A DNA stretch of 64,000 bases from Protofrankia sp963555925. Its GTDB lineage: Bacteria > Actinomycetota > Actinomycetes > Frankiales > Frankiaceae. Below the pieces are notes generated by a model. The model worked only from the letters and a program-made list of their open reading frames with translations. It searched no databases and had not been told where the DNA came from. Positions 58,374 to 64,000 of the stretch are shown piece by piece. Within the stretch, counting starts at the first letter, position 1; every line of letters begins with the position of its first letter. The stretch lies in the NCBI GenBank assembly GCA_963555925.1, contig CAUVXJ010000063.1:1-64000 (forward strand). The letters are read 5' to 3'. The translations under genes and the position numbers were made by a program.

Positions 58374-60038
58374 ATGAACACCACGACGGCGGGGATTATC
58401 TTCGTCGCCACTCTCGCCATCGCGCTGGGTCTGACCTACCGACCGTTTGGCGACTACATGGCCCGGGTTTATACGACCGGGCATCATCTGCAGGTCGAAA
58501 AAGTGATCTACCGGGCGGTCGGTGTCGATCCCGACGCGGAGCAGCGATGGAGCACCTATCTGCGCAGTGTGCTCGTCTTCTCCTTTGTTTCCGTGTTGTT
58601 CCTGTACGCATTTCTCCGACTACAGGGCCATCTGCTGCTCAGTCTCGGATTCGCCGGGATGGACCAGGGGCAGGCATTCAACACGGCAGTCAGCTTCGTC
58701 ACGAACACCAACTGGCAGTCGTACTCGGGTGAGTCGACGCTCGGTTATCTCGTACAGATGTCCGGGCTCGCGGTACAGAACTTCACCAGCGCCGCCGTCG
58801 GCATCGCGGTGGCGATCGCGCTGGTCCGCGGCTTCGCCCGCAGCCGCACCGACCAGCTCGGCAACTTCTGGGTGGACCTCATTCGCACCGTTGTCCGCAT
58901 CCTGCTCCCGATCTGTGTGATCGGCGCAGTCGTACTGATCGCGGGTGGGGTCGTCCAGAACTTCCACCACGTCCAGACGGTGACGACCATCGCCGGTGGT
59001 AACCAGTCGGTGACCGGTGGCCCGGTCGCGAGCCAGGAAATCATCAAGGAGTTCGGGACGAACGGCGGCGGCTTCTACAACGCAAACTCCGCCCACCCGT
59101 TCGAGAACCCGACGAACTGGACCAACTGGCTGGAGATCTACCTGCTGCTGTCGATCGGTTTCTCGCTGCCACGGACCTTCGGAAAGATGGTCGGTGACAC
59201 CCGCCAGGGCCTCGCAATCGTCTCCGTCATGGTCGTGCTCGCGCTGATCGGCATATTCCTGGTGAACGGTCTGCAGATGGCCCATCACGGCACTGTGCCG
59301 ACCGCTGTGGGCGCGTCGACAGAGGGCACCGAGGCGCGTTTCGGCATACCCGGCTCGGCGACCTTCGCAGCCGCGACGACGCTGACCTCGACCGGCGCGG
59401 TGAATTCCTTTCACGACTCCTACACGAGCCTCGGCGGCGCGGTCCTGTTGTTGAACATGATGCTCGGGGAGATCGCCCCGGGCGGCACCGGATCGGGCCT
59501 GTACGGCATGCTCATTCTCGCCGTACTCGCCGTGTTCGTCGGCGGTCTGATGATCGGGCGAACGCCCGAGTACCTCGGCAAGAAAATCTCCGGCCGGGAG
59601 GTGAAGTTCGCCTCTCTCTACATTCTTACGACGCCGACGTTCGTATTGGTCGTCACGGCACTGGCAATGGCCCTGCCCGGCGAGCGGGCAGCTATGCTGA
59701 ACTCCGGCGCGCACGGATTGTCCGAGGTGCTGTACGCGGCGACGTCCGCGGGCAACAACAACGGGTCCGCATTCGCGGGCATCTCGGTGAACACGACGTG
59801 GTGGAACACGGCGCTGGGTATATCCATGCTCGCGGCCCGATTTCTGCCGATGGTGTTCGCGCTCGGTCTCGCGGGCAGCCTGGCCCGACAGAAACCCGTT
59901 CCCGCGTCGGCCGGCACGCTGCCCACTCACCGGCCGTTGTTCGTCGGCCTGGTGACGGGCGTGGCGATCATTGTTGTCGCGCTGACCTACTTCCCGGCTA
60001 TTGCGCTCGGACCGTTCGCGGAAGGTCTCCACAACTAG
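58374..60038 (+). CDS. kdpA: K+-transporting ATPase subunit A (channel-like)
   Basis: KdpA forms the potassium selectivity filter and pore of KdpFABC. The 554-residue protein has ten or so helices and the four filter-type segments: TNTNWQSYSGE, EFGTNGGGFYNANSAHPFENP, MLGEIAPGGTGSGLYG and SAGNNNGSAFAG. ATG 58374 has AAGGGG upstream and matches the family N-terminus; an earlier ATG at 58332 is not needed. Confidence 0.97.
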   Translation: MNTTTAGIIFVATLAIALGLTYRPFGDYMARVYTTGHHLQVEKVIYRAVGVDPDAEQRWSTYLRSVLVFSFVSVLFLYAFLRLQGHLLLSLGFAGMDQGQAFNTAVSFVTNTNWQSYSGESTLGYLVQMSGLAVQNFTSAAVGIAVAIALVRGFARSRTDQLGNFWVDLIRTVVRILLPICVIGAVVLIAGGVVQNFHHVQTVTTIAGGNQSVTGGPVASQEIIKEFGTNGGGFYNANSAHPFENPTNWTNWLEIYLLLSIGFSLPRTFGKMVGDTRQGLAIVSVMVVLALIGIFLVNGLQMAHHGTVPTAVGASTEGTEARFGIPGSATFAAATTLTSTGAVNSFHDSYTSLGGAVLLLNMMLGEIAPGGTGSGLYGMLILAVLAVFVGGLMIGRTPEYLGKKISGREVKFASLYILTTPTFVLVVTALAMALPGERAAMLNSGAHGLSEVLYAATSAGNNNGSAFAGISVNTTWWNTALGISMLAARFLPMVFALGLAGSLARQKPVPASAGTLPTHRPLFVGLVTGVAIIVVALTYFPAIALGPFAEGLHN

Positions 60039-60099
60039 GCCGAAGGCCGCGCGAGAATGGTTCTTTCGCGCGGCCGGCGGCCCTCAAAGAGGAATACGG

Positions 60100-62319
60100 A
60101 TGCCCACGACCACTGTGAGTAGAAACTCCGCGGCTCCGGCGCATGATCCGGACTCTGCGCGACCGGCCCGGCGGGTCCAGGGTGGCCTGCTCGACCCCAG
60201 GATGCTCTGGCGCTCGGCTCCGGACGCCATCAGGAAGCTGAACCCGACCACCCTGTGGCGTAACCCGGTCATGTTCATCGTCGAGATCGGCGCCGTGTTC
60301 ACCACGGTGCTGGCGATCCGCGACCCCAGCACGTTCGCCTGGCTGATCGTCATCTGGTTGTGGCTGACCGCGCTGTTCGCGAACCTGGCCGAAGCGGTTG
60401 CCGAAGGCCGAGGAAAGGCGCAGGCTGACGCGCTGCGCAAGGCCAAGACCGACACGGTTGCCCGCCGGCTGATCGGCTGGAAGACCGGCATGGACGTGGG
60501 CTCGGCGCGCATCGAGCGGGTCCCCGCGCCGAGCCTGGTCAAGGGCGATCGGGTGGTGGTGGAAGCGGGCGAGTTCATCCCCGGTGACGGCGACGTCATC
60601 GACGGCATCGCGAGCGTCGACGAGTCCGCCATCACCGGCGAGTCCGCGCCGGTGATCCGTGAATCCGGCGGCGACCGGTCCGCGGTGACCGGTGGTACCC
60701 GAGTGCTGTCCGACCAGATCATCGTAGAGATCACACAACGGCCCGGCGAGAGTTTCATCGACCGGATGATCTCTCTTGTCGAGGGGGCGCACCGGCAGAA
60801 GACGCCGAACGAGATCGCGCTGAACATCCTGTTGGCATCTTTGACCATCATCTTCCTGCTCGCGGTCGCGACCCTGCAACCGTTGGCGATCTTCTCAAAG
60901 GCCCAACAGCCGGGAATCCCTGACAGCGCCGCCCTGAACGCGAACGGCGTCACCGGCATCGTGCTGGTGTCGCTGGTGGTCTGTCTGATCCCGACGACGA
61001 TCGGCGCTCTGCTCTCGGCGATCGGCATCGCGGGCATGGACCGACTTGTGCAACGCAACGTGCTCGCCATGAGTGGCCGAGCCGTCGAGGCGGCCGGCGA
61101 CGTTAACACGCTGCTACTGGACAAAACCGGAACAATCACTTTGGGCAACCGTGAGGCGCGTGCCTTCATCCCGGTCGGAGAGGTGGATGAGCAGGTGCTC
61201 GCCGATGCCGCGCAGCTGTCCTCGCTCGCCGACGAGACCCCCGAGGGCCGCTCCATCGTGGTCTTCGCCAAGAGCACCTACGGTCTGCGCGAACGCACCC
61301 CGGGTGAGCTGTCCACCGCCACGTTCGTTCCTTTCACCGCGCAGACCAGGATGTCCGGTGTCGATCTCACGGGTGACGGACCGGATGCCGGCGGTGGGCG
61401 CCAGATCCGCAAGGGCGCGGCAACGGCGGTGCTGACGTGGATCCGCGACCATGGGGGGCCGGTGCCCGACGGCACGGGCCAGGTTGTCGACGGCATCGCC
61501 GCGTCCGGTGGGACGCCGCTGGTCGTCGGTGAGGTGACCGGCAGCTCGGCCGGGGACGCCGGCTCCGGCCCGACGGCTCGGGTCCTCGGCGTGATCCAGC
61601 TCAAGGATGTCGTCAAGTCCGGCATGCGGGAACGCTTCGACGAGATGCGCAGCATGGGCATCCGCACCATCATGATCACTGGCGACAATCCGCTGACCGC
61701 GAAGGCGATCGCCGACGAGGCAGGGGTGGATGACTTCCTGGCCGAAGCCACACCCGAGGACAAGCTCGCACTGATCAAACGGGAACAGGAGGGCGGCAAG
61801 CTCGTCGCGATGACCGGGGACGGCACCAACGACGCTCCCGCCCTCGCCCAGGCCGACGTCGGCGTTGCCATGAACACGGGCACGTCCGCGGCCAAGGAAG
61901 CCGGGAACATGGTCGATCTCGACAGTAACCCGACGAAACTCATCGAGATAGTCGAGATAGGCAAGCAGTTGCTCATCACCCGCGGAGCACTCACCACCTT
62001 CTCGATCGCCAACGACGTGGCCAAGTACTTCGCGATCATCCCGGCGATGTTCGCGGCGGTGTACCCGGGGCTGGACACGCTGAACATCATGCGGCTGCAC
62101 AGCCCGGAGTCCGCGATCCTGTCCGCGGTCATCTTCAACGCGTTGATCATAATTGCGCTGATCCCGCTCGCCCTGCGTGGTGTGCGTTACACGCCGGGCA
62201 ACGCCGCGACGATGCTGCGTCGCAACCTCTGCATCTACGGACTGGGCGGCCTGGTCATCCCGTTCCTCGGGATCAAACTGATCGACCTGGTCATCCAGTT
62301 CATCCCCGGAATTCGGTGA
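60100..62319 (+). CDS. kdpB: K+-transporting P-type ATPase subunit B
   Basis: KdpB is the ATP-hydrolysing subunit of the high-affinity potassium pump. The 739-residue P-type ATPase has the TGES loop (DESAITGESAPVIRESGGD), the phosphorylation site LLLDKTGTITLGN with Asp341, MITGDNPLTAKAIADEAG and the hinge AMTGDGTNDAPALAQADVGVAMNTGT. AGAGGA precedes ATG 60100 by about 6 nt. A stretch near residues 440-490 (GDGPDAGGGR and VTGSSAGDAGSGP) is a Gly/Asp-rich insertion in the nucleotide-binding domain, not usual for KdpB. The kdpC start overlaps the stop. Confidence 0.97.
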   Translation: MPTTTVSRNSAAPAHDPDSARPARRVQGGLLDPRMLWRSAPDAIRKLNPTTLWRNPVMFIVEIGAVFTTVLAIRDPSTFAWLIVIWLWLTALFANLAEAVAEGRGKAQADALRKAKTDTVARRLIGWKTGMDVGSARIERVPAPSLVKGDRVVVEAGEFIPGDGDVIDGIASVDESAITGESAPVIRESGGDRSAVTGGTRVLSDQIIVEITQRPGESFIDRMISLVEGAHRQKTPNEIALNILLASLTIIFLLAVATLQPLAIFSKAQQPGIPDSAALNANGVTGIVLVSLVVCLIPTTIGALLSAIGIAGMDRLVQRNVLAMSGRAVEAAGDVNTLLLDKTGTITLGNREARAFIPVGEVDEQVLADAAQLSSLADETPEGRSIVVFAKSTYGLRERTPGELSTATFVPFTAQTRMSGVDLTGDGPDAGGGRQIRKGAATAVLTWIRDHGGPVPDGTGQVVDGIAASGGTPLVVGEVTGSSAGDAGSGPTARVLGVIQLKDVVKSGMRERFDEMRSMGIRTIMITGDNPLTAKAIADEAGVDDFLAEATPEDKLALIKREQEGGKLVAMTGDGTNDAPALAQADVGVAMNTGTSAAKEAGNMVDLDSNPTKLIEIVEIGKQLLITRGALTTFSIANDVAKYFAIIPAMFAAVYPGLDTLNIMRLHSPESAILSAVIFNALIIIALIPLALRGVRYTPGNAATMLRRNLCIYGLGGLVIPFLGIKLIDLVIQFIPGIR

Positions 62320-63224
62320 TCACAATGGCCTCGTCACGCATGCCCGGCTCACTCCGGCACCTGTTCGCAGCCGTGCGCGTACTTCTGGTACTCACAGTGA
62401 TCACTGGCATCGCCTATCCATTGGCGATCACCGCGATCGCCCAGCTGCCGGGCCTCAAGCACCGGGCGGACGGCTCGATGATCAAAACTGTGGACGGTCA
62501 TGTCGTCGGTTCGTCGCTGATCGGCCAACGCTTCACCGACTCCGACGGCAACCCGATCCCGAGGTACTTCCAGTCCCGTCCGTCCGCGGCCGGCGATGGC
62601 TATGACCCCACCGCGACCTCCGCGTCCAACCTCGGTCCGGAAAGCGTCACCGACACCCTGAACGACCCGGCCACCACGGACGACGAGAGCAAGCAGAGCC
62701 TGCTCACCCAGGTATGCAGTCGCAGCAAGGCCGTCGGCGACCTCGAAGGCGTCGACGGCCGGCGTCCCTACTGCACGGCCGGAGGTGTCGGCGCGGTCCT
62801 GTCGGTGTTCTACCGTGACCCCGGCCATGCGGGACCGATCACCAAAGTCGTCAGTGTGAACGAGCAGTGTCCGGCCGCGCCGTTCATCGCCACCTACGAA
62901 GGGGTTGCGGTCGAATGCGCGACATACGGTGACGACTACTCCGCGGGAAAACGGGTTCTCGTGCCCGGCCCGGGTAAGGCGGCGGGCAACCCGGTGCCGC
63001 CCGACGCCGTGACAGCCTCCGGTAGCGGTCTGGACCCGGGCATCTCCCCCGCCTACGCCGACCTGCAGGTGGCCAGGGTCGCCAAGGCCCGCGGGCTCGA
63101 CCCGGCGGTCGTCCGCACGCTCGTCGACGACCATGTCACCCACCGGGCGCTGGGCTTCCTCGGCGAGCCGACCGTGAACGTCGTCGAGCTCAACCTCGCC
63201 CTGGACACGCTGCCCGCCCGCTGA
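62316..63224 (+). CDS. kdpC: K+-transporting ATPase subunit C, with a long internal insertion
   Basis: KdpC is a single-helix periplasmic-side subunit. The 302-residue protein has the family helix (LLVLTVITGIAYPLAITAIAQL), GSSLIGQRFTDS, YFQSRPSAAGDGYDP, ASGSGLDPGISPAYADLQVARVAKARGL and GFLGEPTVNVVELNLALD. Between SNLGP and PPDAVTASGSG lie roughly 120 residues instead of the usual 25 or so, with four cysteines (QVCSRS, PYCTAGG, NEQCPA, VECATYG), perhaps two disulfides outside the cell. GTG 62316 overlaps the kdpB stop; ATG 62325 is an alternative start. Confidence 0.93.
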   Translation: MITMASSRMPGSLRHLFAAVRVLLVLTVITGIAYPLAITAIAQLPGLKHRADGSMIKTVDGHVVGSSLIGQRFTDSDGNPIPRYFQSRPSAAGDGYDPTATSASNLGPESVTDTLNDPATTDDESKQSLLTQVCSRSKAVGDLEGVDGRRPYCTAGGVGAVLSVFYRDPGHAGPITKVVSVNEQCPAAPFIATYEGVAVECATYGDDYSAGKRVLVPGPGKAAGNPVPPDAVTASGSGLDPGISPAYADLQVARVAKARGLDPAVVRTLVDDHVTHRALGFLGEPTVNVVELNLALDTLPAR

Positions 63225-63303
63225 CAGTCAGGCTGGGCCGGGCCCTGTCACCGCCCGCCGCGCCGCCCCACACCACGCTGTCGGAACGTTCGGACAATGA
63301 GGT

Positions 63304-64000
<697 letters not shown>

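Overview
The window is a high-GC actinobacterial chromosome segment that almost certainly comes from Frankia or a very close relative. It carries a complete actinobacterial-type molybdenum nitrogenase cluster, a conserved actinobacterial his/trp/lgt/glt block, a hopanoid-type glycosyltransferase gene and many GTG starts with ATGA or GTGA gene overlaps. A run of 68 N inside nifV shows that this is a draft assembly.

Layout. Positions 1-12820 (minus strand) hold the nif cluster in transcription order: nifV, nifH, nifD, nifK, nifE, nifN, nifX, a DUF269 gene (orf3), a small DUF683-type gene (orf1), nifW, nifZ, nifB, two tandem HesB/IscA-NifU fusion genes, and the first 32 codons of hesA at the left edge. 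Next upstream, 13422-16293, is korAB (2-oxoacid:ferredoxin oxidoreductase), a possible source of reduced ferredoxin for nitrogenase. 16701-20672 holds a PIG-L/LmbE deacetylase and an MMPL transporter with a divergent TetR regulator. 20688-22822 holds a decayed gltD-like fragment and a pRiA4b ORF-3-type protein. 23002-24536 is a DUF6343-like membrane protein and serS. 24613-37661 is gltD, gltB, lgt, trpA, trpB, trpC, a Trp-cluster membrane protein, trpE and hisI. An ABC exporter pair (37686-41455) separates hisI from hisF and hisA (priA). An hpnB-like glycosyltransferase, an FdhF/YdeP-type molybdopterin oxidoreductase with fdhD, and a VOC protein follow.

48594-55527 is a three-gene minus-strand unit: a carboxylate-amine ligase fused to a circularly permuted ATP-grasp, an asparagine-synthase-like amidotransferase, and an S9 peptidase. 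It looks like a small-peptide or amidated-osmolyte system and is the best candidate here for a poorly described pathway. 56020-57796 holds a FadR-type regulator and an acyl-CoA thioesterase II. 58130-64000 is a kdp potassium-uptake operon: a tiny membrane peptide, kdpF, kdpA, kdpB, kdpC and a kdpE that runs off the right edge, with no kdpD between kdpC and kdpE.

Two cross-cutting features stand out. Many genes carry short tandem repeats whose period is a multiple of three (6 to 36 nt), mostly at protein termini or linkers (nifB, nifW, nifE, nifV, hisI, trpA, hpnB, fdhD, the S9 peptidase, the ligase fusion, kdpE and others). Two intergenic regions 25 kb apart each hold a pair of exactly 40-nt elements with inverted GTAGGT/ACCTAC ends at a 64-65 nt period. 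Near-perfect palindromes sit upstream of korA and of the ABC exporter operon.

No tRNA, rRNA, CRISPR array or insertion sequence was recognised. All family assignments come from reading the translated sequence; no database search was run.
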